Below are positions 14,615 to 22,256 of a stretch of DNA of 35,641 bases, one piece after another. The stretch is from NCBI GenBank assembly GCA_019116745.1, contig DXBC01000094.1:1-35641 (forward strand), written 5' to 3'. The DNA comes from Candidatus Lachnoclostridium stercorigallinarum. Lineage in GTDB: Bacteria; Bacillota; Clostridia; Lachnospirales; Lachnospiraceae. The notes beneath the pieces are model-generated. The model saw only the letters and a list, made by a program, of their open reading frames with translations, did not search any database and was not told the origin of the DNA. The translations under genes were made by a program, and so were the position numbers. Each line of letters begins with the position of its first letter. Position 1 is the first letter of the stretch.

Positions 14615-15820
14615 ATGGAGAAATTGTGGACAAAAAACTTCTCACTTCTGGTACTGATTACTCTGGCAGCCTTTACTGTGAGGCAGATGGCCATGTCTAC
14701 TTTTCCTATGCTGGTGACATGGGCAGGCGGAAGCACGGCAGCGGCCGGAAAACTGACCCTGCTTTTGACAGTGGCATCCATCGCTGTACGCCTGGTGTCA
14801 GGGCCGCTGACGGATCGGTACGGAAGGCGGAGTTTTATGGTGATTGGAGCCGGAATATTTGCCTGCTCCACTCTGGTCATCGCCCTGTTTCCCAAAATCT
14901 GGGTGATCGCCGCCATGCAGCTTTTGTTCGGAGCTGGATTATCCTGTATTACCACAGCCTCAGGCGCGGCTGTGGCGGATGTGACACCACCCGCAAGGTT
15001 GGGCGAGGGAATGGGATTTTATACTCTGGGAAATTCGGTGGCGATGGCGATCGGACCGGCAGCCGGTCTTTGGCTGATCGGTCTGGGAACGGGAAATAAC
15101 TACAGGGGACTTTATCTGGCAGCTACGCTGGTGCTGGCTGCCGCGGGAGTGATGGGAGCGCTTGTAAACTACAGGGCGCCAAGAAAAGATTCCATCAGTT
15201 TCCGGCTGAAAGAGGTTCTGGAGCCAGCAGCTTTGCCCGCATCGTTTTTAGAGCTTTTGGCAGTGTTCAGCTTTACTTCCGTGATCTCCTACATTGCGTC
15301 TTACGCCAAAGAAACTGGAATCGGGAGCATTGGTTCTTTCTTTTTGGTCTATGCCGCAGGAATGATCGCGGTGCGCCTGATCGTCGGAAAGGTTGTGGAT
15401 AAAAAAAGCGAGAGGATGGTAGTGATGGCAGCCATGGCACTGATGGCCGCAGCATTTGCAGGGATCGTGAAGGCAAGGACGCTGACTGGTCTTATGGTGC
15501 TGGCGGTGCTTCTTGGACTGGGACAGGGAGCGGTGATGCCATCCCTTCAGAAAGCTGCCATGAAGCGGGTGCTGCCGGAGCGCAGGGGGGCAGGAAACGC
15601 CACCTATCAGCTCTTTTCTGATATTGGGACAGGCTTTGGAGCCGCCGTGTGGGGAGCCCTGGCGGAGAGCGCGGGATATCCGGCCATTTACCTGGGAGCT
15701 TCAGCTGTCTGTATTGCGGGATTTTTCCTGTCGGCCGTTTTGCTTGGCGGGCAGAAAAAGATAGAAACAAAGAGAGAAAACACTTATGAGAATGGAGGAG
15801 AAAATGGGTATGCTGGATGA
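14615..15820 (+). CDS. MFS transporter
   Basis: A major facilitator superfamily transporter of 401 residues with about 12 membrane helices. The motif between helices 2 and 3 is seen in SGPLTDRYGRRSFMVIGAG, the classic MFS motif A, and a weaker copy, VGKVVDKKSERM, lies in the second half. The start at 14615 is chosen because GGAGG lies nine bases upstream; ATGs at 14606 and 14609 are too close to it. It is the first gene of the LysR-linked operon and overlaps the amidohydrolase gene, so the cargo may be the amidohydrolase substrate. Direction and cargo cannot be told. Confidence 0.9.
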   Translation: MEKLWTKNFSLLVLITLAAFTVRQMAMSTFPMLVTWAGGSTAAAGKLTLLLTVASIAVRLVSGPLTDRYGRRSFMVIGAGIFACSTLVIALFPKIWVIAAMQLLFGAGLSCITTASGAAVADVTPPARLGEGMGFYTLGNSVAMAIGPAAGLWLIGLGTGNNYRGLYLAATLVLAAAGVMGALVNYRAPRKDSISFRLKEVLEPAALPASFLELLAVFSFTSVISYIASYAKETGIGSIGSFFLVYAAGMIAVRLIVGKVVDKKSERMVVMAAMALMAAAFAGIVKARTLTGLMVLAVLLGLGQGAVMPSLQKAAMKRVLPERRGAGNATYQLFSDIGTGFGAAVWGALAESAGYPAIYLGASAVCIAGFFLSAVLLGGQKKIETKRENTYENGGENGYAG

Positions 15821-17003
15821 AAAGATCAAGGAGCTGGCCAGAGCACAGGAAGATTATGTGATTAAAATGCGCCGGTATTTCCACGAAAATCCGGAAGCAA
15901 GCATGAAAGAGAAGAATACCTGCGAGGTGATAAAGCGGGAGCTGGACCAGATGGGACTTCCCTATGAGCTGGTGGGAGATTATGGGATCATCGGCCGCCT
16001 GGAAACGGGAAGGCCGGGACAGACTTTGCTGCTTCGCAGTGATATGGATGCTCTGTCCACCCAGGAATCTGAGAATAATCTGGTGGGAAAGAAAGCCTGC
16101 GTGTCAAAAATTCCGGGAGTGGGACATTTGTGCGGCCATGATGGCCACATGGCAGTTCTTCTGGGGGCTTTGAAGGTCTTGACACAGATCAAGGAATCTT
16201 TATGCGGAACGATTATGTTCTGCTTTGAGCAGGCAGAAGAAGGCGGATGGAGCATTGACGCCATGCTGGAGGCGTTAAGCCATTATCATATCGATCATGC
16301 GTGGGCACTTCACCTGTATGCCGATCTGGACTGCGGAAAGGTTTCTGTGCAGCCGGGACCGAGAATGGCTTCGGTGGGAGCTTTTGATGTGACAGTACAG
16401 GGAGAAGGGGGGCACGGCAGCCGTCCGGATCTGTGCGTGGATCCGGGAGCCTGCATTGTGCAGATCCTGGCCCAGGCCCCAGCCCTTTTAAAGGCCCGCC
16501 TGGCTCCCGATGAGATGGTGACATTTTCTGTGGGCTGCATCCAGGTGGGGACAAAGCCCAACGTGATCGAGAATGAAGGCCGGTTTATCGGAAGTATGCG
16601 TTTTTATGATTATGAGGCCGGAAAAAAAGCCATGGACATTCTCTGCCGGGTGATCGAGGGGACAGCGGAAATCCACGGATGCACCATCCGCTACAACAGA
16701 AAAATGGTGTTCAACAACGCCACCATCAACGATCCGGACATGTCTGCCATAGCTGCAAAGGCAGCGGCGAAGGCAGTTGGAGAGGAAAATCTGGCGGAGA
16801 CGGAACCCTGGATGGCCACGGAGACATTTGGCCGCTATCTTCAGAAATATCCCGGTGTTTTTGCCTTTGTCGGTATTCGCAGCCGGGAGCTGGGATCCGG
16901 AGCAGCCCACCACAATCCTCAGTTTGACATGGATGAGAGAGCGCTTGAGAACGCGGTGGAATGTACCGTATTCTTTGCCGCAGAATTACTTGGGAAGAAT
17001 TGA
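15804..17003 (+). CDS. M20D-family amidohydrolase / N-acyl amino acid deacylase
   Basis: A cytosolic M20D metallohydrolase (399 residues) of the hippurate hydrolase/aminoacylase/IAA-amino acid hydrolase type, which cleaves N-acyl or conjugated amino acids. Metal-binding landmarks are the RSDMDAL segment, CGHDGHMA and the Glu pair EQAEEGG; HGSRPDLCVDPG belongs to the lid/dimerisation domain, and AHHNPQFDMDE near the end supplies the last His ligand. The start at 15804 follows GGAGG by five bases; 15810 is also possible. It overlaps the MFS gene by 17 bases. In context its product amino acid could feed the PLP enzyme downstream. The exact acyl group is unknown. Confidence 0.92.
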   Translation: MGMLDEKIKELARAQEDYVIKMRRYFHENPEASMKEKNTCEVIKRELDQMGLPYELVGDYGIIGRLETGRPGQTLLLRSDMDALSTQESENNLVGKKACVSKIPGVGHLCGHDGHMAVLLGALKVLTQIKESLCGTIMFCFEQAEEGGWSIDAMLEALSHYHIDHAWALHLYADLDCGKVSVQPGPRMASVGAFDVTVQGEGGHGSRPDLCVDPGACIVQILAQAPALLKARLAPDEMVTFSVGCIQVGTKPNVIENEGRFIGSMRFYDYEAGKKAMDILCRVIEGTAEIHGCTIRYNRKMVFNNATINDPDMSAIAAKAAAKAVGEENLAETEPWMATETFGRYLQKYPGVFAFVGIRSRELGSGAAHHNPQFDMDERALENAVECTVFFAAELLGKN

Positions 17004-17026
17004 TGAAATAGGGAGGAAAAGACAGT

Positions 17027-18236
17027 ATGCAGTGGACATTAGTAACGGCGCTTACCACCGTATTTATTGCCATGTACATCGCGGAGATTGTCACAAAGAA
17101 GACGAAGGCGAGAGTGCCGTCCCTTCTGGTAGTTTCTGTTATTTTTCTGGCCGGCTACTGGTCCGGCCTGTTTCCCAGAGATATTCTGGATACGGCCATG
17201 GTCAATTCCATGCGCCAGGTAATGCTGTTGTTCGTACTGATCAATATTGGCACTATGTTTGACATTCAGCAGATCAAATCTGAGTGGAAAGACAGTTATT
17301 GTTATTTTGGCCGCCGTAGCGGGCATTGTAGTGATCGTGACGCCCATAGGAAGCGCCGTATTCGGAAAAGATATGGCTCTGGCCGCTGTGCCGCCTCTGA
17401 CAGGAGGCGGAATGGCTACGATCATCATGAGTGATCAGGCGGCTGCCATGGGCCTTCCGGAGATTGCCATGCTGGCCACGCTGATCTTCGTGTTCCAGGG
17501 TTTTTTCGGGTTCCCGCTTACCAGCTTTTTCCTGAGAAAAGAGGGAAGAGTGATGATCGAGCAGTTCCGGAAGAATAAATCTTCTAAATCTTCCGCCAAA
17601 ACTTCTGCCGCATCCGGGACAGCCGTATCAAAGGCGACGGTGTCTGAGAAGAAAACGATCAACAGCCTGGTTCCGGAAAAATATAAGACGCCCACCTATT
17701 ATCTGACCAAACTGGGCATTCTGGCTGTGATCGTGTATATCATCAACCTGTTTACCGGACAGTTCTTCAGCCAGACCATCCTGGAGATCGCCATCGGCGT
17801 GATCGGCGTCATGTGCGGATTCCTGGAGAAAGAACCGCTTAAGAAAGCACAGTCCATGGGAATTCTGCAGCTGTGTCTGACGGCATCCTTCATGAGAAAC
17901 TTTGCAGACTCCACCCCACAGCAGCTGTTTGGGCTGATCGTTCCGATCTTCGGTTTCCTGGTGATGGCATCCATCGCCATCGCCGTAGCTTCCATCCTGG
18001 TAGGAAAAGTGATGAAGTTCTCCGTGAGCATGTCCATGGCGATCGGATTAAACTGCTTTTTAGGCTTCCCGTTCAACTACATCATCTGTGATGAGGCAGT
18101 GAACGCAGTGGGAGAGACAGAGGAAGAGAGAGAGTACTTAAATGGAATTCTGATGCCCAAGATGATCATATCCGGCATCGTGGCTGTGTCCATGGTATCG
18201 ACCCTGGTAGCCGGCATGTTTGTAGGCATGATGTAA
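17027..18236 (+). pseudogene. Multi-helix membrane permease, one-base frameshift
   Basis: A hydrophobic transporter-like protein of about 400 residues split over two frames. The first 88 codons (start at 17027, RBS GGGAGG) reach QQIKSEWK; the second frame continues with TVIVILAAVAGIVVIV up to 18236. Removing one A from the AAA at 17288-17290 joins them into SEWKTVIVILAAV without a gap. About nine or ten helices, a PPLTGGGMATIIMSDQAA loop and a Ser/Lys-rich central loop (NKSSKSSAKTSAASG) are visible. It reminds me of GltS- or KdgT-like secondary carriers, but I cannot assign it firmly. AAA is not a convincing programmed-slippage site, so mutation or assembly error is more likely. Confidence 0.82.
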
Positions 18237-18458
18237 TGAGCAAAAGCGAGTCCGCGGGGCTTGCCCGGCGCAGGACGGGCGGTGAATGGCAATCGCAGGC
18301 TGTGTTTGTGATGGAATAGAATATCTGATTTCCGGCCGGAGGTGCTGTATGTGCGCCGCCGGCCGGACGCAAAATTAAGCGGCGAAACTGGATGGGAAGC
18401 AGCGTGCCGCCGGTGGACTTGAGCGGTCGGGTTGCGAAAAGAAAGGGAATGTGTTAAG
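18237..18458 (+). other. GC-rich intergenic stretch with long hairpin
   Basis: No gene is seen in these 222 bases. A long hairpin pairs TCCGGCCGG (18331-18339) with CCGGCCGGA (18359-18367), extended inside by GGTGC/GCGCC. It lacks a T run, so it is not an intrinsic terminator for the + strand. A possible -10, TAGAAT (18317-18322), has no good -35. The base composition is unlike the AT-rich control region at 14.4 kb. Confidence 0.45.
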
Positions 18459-19622
18459 ATGTTTGATAACTTTGATAAATATGTGGACAGGACGGATATA
18501 TCCATCAAATATGGAAATAAAGGCAAGCAGTATCCGGGATTTTCCGTGAGAGAAGACGCGATCCCCATGTGGATCGCAGATATGGACTTTGCGTGCTGCG
18601 AACCGGTGGTAAAGGCCCTTCACCGCACGGCGGATCAGGGGACTTTCGGCTATGAGGATCCGGCAGGAGACCGTTACAGAGCGGCACTCTGTGCCTGGAT
18701 GAAAAAACGTCATGACTGGGAGATCCGGCCGGAGTGGATCACACAGGCGCCGGGAGCGATCGAGGCTCTGGATAAGGCGATCGAGGCGTTCACGGAGGAA
18801 GGGGACGGAGTGATCATCCAGATGCCGGCCTACGGTCCGTTTGCGGCCTCAGTGAAAACTCTGAGACGGCGCGTGGCGGAAAATAATCTGATTTTGGATG
18901 AGGATGGTTTTCACATTGATTTTAAGGACCTGGAGCGGAAGGCGGCGGCGCCGGAGAACAAAATGATGATCTTCTGCAGTCCTCACAATCCCACCGGACG
19001 GGTCTGGACGAAAGAGGAGCTGGAGAGAATCAGCCGGATCTGCCGGGAGAACGGGGTGCTGATTTATTCGGACGAAGTGCACCACGACATTGTGCGTCCT
19101 GGTTTCCGCCACATTCCCATTGCCGAGTTTGATCCGGAAAATGTGCTGACTGCGGTCACTGCAGGGAAATCGTTCAATTTAAGCGGTCTTCATCTGGCAT
19201 CCCTGATCATCTCCGATGAGGAAAAGAGAGCCCGTTTCCTGGAAAAGAGGGGAAAATGGTTTCCGGATCCTTTCTCAGCGGCGGCGGCCATCGCGGCCTA
19301 TGAGGAAGGGGAGACGTGGGAGGACGAGGTCAATCAGTATCTGGACGAGAGTCTGACCATCCTGGAGAAGGCACTCCCGGAGGTGCTGCCGAAAGCAAGG
19401 CTGGCGGCAGCGGAGGGAACGTACCTGGCCTGGATTGACTTAAGAGGCTACGGAAAGACTCAGGAGGAACTCTCAAGAATGCTTGTGGAGGAGGCTGGGG
19501 TGATTCCTAATCCGGGAACTCAGTTCGGAAAGGCCGGAGAAGGTTTTATCCGTCTGAATGTGGCCTGCCCCCATGCAGTGCTTAAAGAAGCTCTGGCACG
19601 GTTGAAACAGGTATTTGGCTGA
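18459..19622 (+). CDS. PatB/MalY-family PLP C-S lyase or aminotransferase
   Basis: A fold-type I PLP enzyme of 387 residues in the MalY/PatB group, whose members cleave C-S bonds of cystathionine or cysteine S-conjugates to pyruvate, ammonia and a thiol. Visible features are MWIADMDF near the N-terminus, YGPF, CSPHNPTGRVW, YSDEVHHDIV and the PLP lysine K237 in AGKSFNLSGLH, with RLNVACP near the end providing the carboxylate-binding Arg. The start at 18459 has the AAAGGG-type RBS at a slightly long spacing. Downstream of an N-deacylase and permeases, a role on deacylated cysteine conjugates is attractive but inferred; cystathionine beta-lyase or aminotransferase roles remain possible. Confidence 0.9.
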   Translation: MFDNFDKYVDRTDISIKYGNKGKQYPGFSVREDAIPMWIADMDFACCEPVVKALHRTADQGTFGYEDPAGDRYRAALCAWMKKRHDWEIRPEWITQAPGAIEALDKAIEAFTEEGDGVIIQMPAYGPFAASVKTLRRRVAENNLILDEDGFHIDFKDLERKAAAPENKMMIFCSPHNPTGRVWTKEELERISRICRENGVLIYSDEVHHDIVRPGFRHIPIAEFDPENVLTAVTAGKSFNLSGLHLASLIISDEEKRARFLEKRGKWFPDPFSAAAAIAAYEEGETWEDEVNQYLDESLTILEKALPEVLPKARLAAAEGTYLAWIDLRGYGKTQEELSRMLVEEAGVIPNPGTQFGKAGEGFIRLNVACPHAVLKEALARLKQVFG

Positions 19623-19643
19623 TTTAGTTAAAGGAGGAGACAG

Positions 19644-20765
19644 GTGAGCTGGCAGAAAAGTGCGCTGGAAAGGCTGTTTAAATATGTACAGATAGAGAGC
19701 GAGACGGGAAATGAGAAGGCTGTGGGAGAAGCCGTAAAGGCAGATCTGAAAGCTATGGGCCTTCTGCCGCAGGAGGATCATGCCGGCCGCCTGTGCGGCT
19801 CCACAGGCAACAATATTTACTGTCATATAGACGGAGAACCGGGGGCGGAGCCTCTCATGCTGGAGGCTCATCTGGATACGGTTTCTCCCGGATCGGGGAT
19901 TGAACCCTATGTGGACGGAGAATGGGTGAAAAGCCGGGGAAACACGATCCTGGGGGCAGATGACAAGGCGGGCGTCGCCGCTATCCTTGAGGCAGTTTCC
20001 AGGATTCTCAGTCAGAGGCTTAAGCACCGGCCACTGGATCTGGTGTTTTCCATCTGCGAGGAGGCCGGGCGCAGCGGTGCCCGTCATATTGATCTCAGCA
20101 GAATCCGGGCCAGAAAGGCGGTGGTCCTGGATGGCGGGGAGAATATCGGGCGGATCATCGCCCAGGCTCCAGGAATGAACACCATCACGGCAGAGATCCG
20201 CGGCCGGGCAGCCCACGCCTGGGTGGAGCCGGAGAAGGGAGTCAGTGCTATCGCGGCTGCGGCCAGAGCGGTGGCGGAGATGGAGCTGTTCCGCATTGAC
20301 CCGGAGACAACAGCCAATGTGGGAAGTTTTGAGGCGTTCGGACAGACCAGTGTGATATGTGATCGGGCGAAGCTGACATTTGAGGTGAGGAGCAAGAGCA
20401 GAGAAAAGCTGGCGGAACACACCGGACGGATCCTTAACTGTCTGCAGAGGGCGGCAGACGAGACCGGGGCGGAGCTGATCTATAAGCTCCATAACGACTG
20501 CCCGGCATTCTGCCTGCCCCAGGACAGGGGGACTGCCAAAATGGTGGAGGACATGTGTATTCGCCACGGACTGGCCCACTGCTTTACGAAAGAGGGCGGG
20601 GCCAGCAACGCCAATATCTACAATGAGATGGGAATTGAGACGGTCAGTGTAGGGATCGGAATGGAGCGGGTTCACACTCCCCAGGAGCGTCTGAAATTGG
20701 ACTGGTTCTATGAGTGTATCCAGGGCATTGTGTGGCTGGCGACGGAGAAACTGGAGGATATTTGA
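19644..20765 (+). CDS. M20-family peptidase, PepT-like
   Basis: A cytosolic dinuclear-zinc aminopeptidase of the M20 group, close to tripeptidase T-like proteins. The 373 residues carry EAHLDTVSPG (H76, D78), GADDKAGVAAIL, the catalytic ICEEAGRSGARH and VLDGG, in the usual order, followed by the RGRAAHAWVEPEKG dimerisation domain and GGASNANIYNEMG. The start is GTG at 19644 after a very strong AAAGGAGGAG. It follows the PatB-like gene by 21 bases and is probably co-transcribed. It would trim di- or tripeptides, which fits a pathway that takes up peptide-linked substrates. The family is sure; substrate length is inferred. Confidence 0.9.
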   Translation: MSWQKSALERLFKYVQIESETGNEKAVGEAVKADLKAMGLLPQEDHAGRLCGSTGNNIYCHIDGEPGAEPLMLEAHLDTVSPGSGIEPYVDGEWVKSRGNTILGADDKAGVAAILEAVSRILSQRLKHRPLDLVFSICEEAGRSGARHIDLSRIRARKAVVLDGGENIGRIIAQAPGMNTITAEIRGRAAHAWVEPEKGVSAIAAAARAVAEMELFRIDPETTANVGSFEAFGQTSVICDRAKLTFEVRSKSREKLAEHTGRILNCLQRAADETGAELIYKLHNDCPAFCLPQDRGTAKMVEDMCIRHGLAHCFTKEGGASNANIYNEMGIETVSVGIGMERVHTPQERLKLDWFYECIQGIVWLATEKLEDI

Positions 20766-20822
20766 CCCTTTCTGCCTGCGGAAATAAAAATTCTCCCGTC
20801 TGTAAAGCTGCCGGGAATTGAT

Positions 20823-20851
20823 TTGACAAATACTCCCTCCGGGTTTATAAT
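20823..20851 (+). promoter_or_regulatory. Consensus promoter of the metal-binding membrane protein
   Basis: TTGACA (20823-20828), exactly 17 bases, then TATAAT (20846-20851): a perfect housekeeping promoter, the strongest in the window, which suggests that control is by repression. Confidence 0.92.
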
Positions 20852-20860
20852 GAACCCATA

Positions 20861-20882
20861 TATTAGCCTGGGCTAACTAATA
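20861..20882. promoter_or_regulatory. DtxR-like iron/manganese operator
   Basis: TTAGCC (20863-20868), two bases, GGCTAA (20871-20876) form a perfect dyad at the expected transcription start. A second dyad, TATTAG (20861-20866) with CTAATA (20877-20882), overlaps it. TTAG/CTAA half-sites are typical of DtxR/IdeR-family iron repressors and occur before feo-type genes in Clostridia. Placed just after a perfect promoter, it would block initiation when metal is abundant. The regulator is inferred. Confidence 0.65.
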
Positions 20883-20899
20883 CGGGAGGAGGAATTCAT

Positions 20900-21277
20900 A
20901 TGACGTCAGCGATCATTCTCATTGTTCTGGCAGCGATCTGTATTTATGGAATTTATTCCTATATTCACCATCTGCGCTATGGAGGCGGATGCTGCGGTGA
21001 GAGGGACGCCCCCGACAAAAAGGTGAAGGTGAGAGATAAAAACAAAAGCCATTACCCTTACGTCCTCTGCCTGAAGGTGGATGGAATGACCTGCGGGAAC
21101 TGCGTGCGCCGGGTGGAAAATGCGTTAAACAGCCTGGACGGGGTCTGGGCCACTGTGGATCTGGAACATCATCTGGCTACGGTGCGGATGAAGCAGCAGA
21201 TACCGGAGGAGACGCTGAGGCAGACGGTAAAAGACAGCGGTTATCTGGTGCTCGGGATATCGGAGGAGAAACGGTAG
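20900..21277 (+). CDS. Membrane-anchored heavy-metal-associated (HMA) domain protein
   Basis: A 125-residue protein with two parts. Residues 3-22 are one membrane helix followed by GGGCCG (C31, C32), which resembles small FeoB-associated Cys-rich membrane proteins. Residues 54-122 are an HMA domain with the metal site MTCGNC (C65, C68), as in copper chaperones and P-type ATPase N-terminal domains. It could hold or pass on a soft metal at the membrane. The RBS GGGAGGAGG precedes ATG 20900. No P-type ATPase or feoB is adjacent. The DtxR-like operator upstream points to iron-dependent expression, which is unusual for an HMA domain. Confidence 0.88.
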   Translation: MTSAIILIVLAAICIYGIYSYIHHLRYGGGCCGERDAPDKKVKVRDKNKSHYPYVLCLKVDGMTCGNCVRRVENALNSLDGVWATVDLEHHLATVRMKQQIPEETLRQTVKDSGYLVLGISEEKR

Positions 21278-21296
21278 GAGGATCCAAAAAAACTTC

Positions 21297-21324
21297 TTGT
21301 CTCACAGGCTGTTCCTGCTATAAT
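21297..21324 (+). promoter_or_regulatory. Promoter of the GNAT-ybjQ operon
   Basis: TTGTCT (21297-21302), a 16-base spacer and TATAAT (21319-21324), 32 bases before the acetyltransferase start. No terminator is evident after the HMA gene just upstream. Confidence 0.6.
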
Positions 21325-21355
21325 GGAAGAAAGATGACAGCAGGAGGAACGGTTG

Positions 21356-21916
21356 ATGAGTACAGTTTATACAAAATTGATTCCCGTAAAGGCGGAGGAC
21401 CGCGAACAGATCGCAAGTCTCTCCGCCTTTGCGTCTCAAATCGTAAAAGAACATTTTGATCCGCTGATCGGCCCGGAGCAGAACGATTATATGATCGCCC
21501 GGTTTCAGTCGGTTTCCGCCATCACAGACCAGATCCGTTCCGGATACCGGTATTATGTGGCGGAGGACGAAATGGGGGAGATGGAAGGATTTCTGGCCTT
21601 CTATCCCAGGGACGGGAAGATGTATCTGAGCAAATTTTACGTGCACGGCAGGGCCAGAGGCTGGGGAATTGCCAGAAAGATGTTTGATTTTGTCATGGAA
21701 GAGACGAGAAAGGAAGGGCTCCCGTCCATTTTTCTCAACGTGAATCGGGGCAATGAAAGCGTGATACGCATTTATGAGCATCTGGGATTCCGGAAAGTGA
21801 GAGAGGAAAAAAATGACATCGGAAACGGATTTTACATGGACGACTGGGTGCTGGAGTGTCCAGCCGGCGTTTCGTCCGTGAAATCACAGGATAGAGAGAA
21901 GGAGGAAAAGAAATGA
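21356..21916 (+). CDS. GNAT-family N-acetyltransferase
   Basis: A 186-residue GNAT acetyltransferase, which transfers the acetyl group of acetyl-CoA to an amine. The fold is recognisable from [22 protein letters not shown], where the R-x-x-G-x-G/A loop that binds the CoA pyrophosphate appears as RARGWGIA, followed by [20 protein letters not shown], a classic motif B. The ATG at 21356 is used because AGGAGG lies eight bases upstream; the TTG at 21353 is less likely. Its stop overlaps the ybjQ start (ATGA). The acceptor is unknown. Confidence 0.9.
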   Translation: MSTVYTKLIPVKAEDREQIASLSAFASQIVKEHFDPLIGPEQNDYMIARFQSVSAITDQIRSGYRYYVAEDEMGEMEGFLAFYPRDGKMYLSKFYVHGRARGWGIARKMFDFVMEETRKEGLPSIFLNVNRGNESVIRIYEHLGFRKVREEKNDIGNGFYMDDWVLECPAGVSSVKSQDREKEEKK

Positions 21917-22233
21917 TCATTACGACAACTCCGTCTGTAGAGGGAAAGAAAATTGTGGAGTACAAGGGGATTGTGTTCGGGGAAGTGGTGTCGGGAGTGA
22001 ATTTCCTGAAGGATTTTGCCGCCGGCATGAGAAACTTTTTCGGCGGAAGATCCGGTTCCTATGAGGAGGAACTTCTGGCGGCCAGATCCCAGGCTCTGGC
22101 AGAGATGGAGAGACGGGCTGCCTCCATGGGAGCCAACGCTGTTGTGGGCGTGGATGTGGATTACGAGGTATTGGGAACGGACAATGGCATGCTCATGGTG
22201 TCCGTCAGTGGCACGGCTGTTGTCTGTGAATAA
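21913..22233 (+). CDS. YbjQ/UPF0145 family protein
   Basis: A 106-residue YbjQ-like protein, sometimes described as a heavy-metal-binding domain. The sequence has the family's typical openings, [20 protein letters not shown], followed by EVVSGVNF, the helical [31 protein letters not shown] and the C-terminal MVSVSGTAV. It has no Cys or His cluster apart from a C-terminal Cys, so metal binding is uncertain. It overlaps the GNAT gene by four bases and has the AAGGAGG RBS. Physiological role unknown. Confidence 0.92.
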   Translation: MIITTTPSVEGKKIVEYKGIVFGEVVSGVNFLKDFAAGMRNFFGGRSGSYEEELLAARSQALAEMERRAASMGANAVVGVDVDYEVLGTDNGMLMVSVSGTAVVCE

Positions 22234-22256
22234 GAGACATGGAGAAGGAGATACAT

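Noticed and set aside
17280-17300. Programmed ribosomal frameshift in the permease
   Set aside because: TGG-AAA-GAC is not a canonical slippery heptamer, and no clear downstream stem or upstream SD-like stimulator is seen; an indel explains it better.
18331-18367. Intrinsic terminator after the permease
   Set aside because: The hairpin is strong but is followed by CGCAAAATTAAG, with no T run.
18237-18458. Cobalamin or other known riboswitch in the gap
   Set aside because: No conserved riboswitch core that I know could be matched; only GC-rich hairpins are present.
19473-20675. 400-aa minus-strand ORF
   Set aside because: It covers the PatB-like gene end and the M20 peptidase, both with full motif sets; a shadow ORF.
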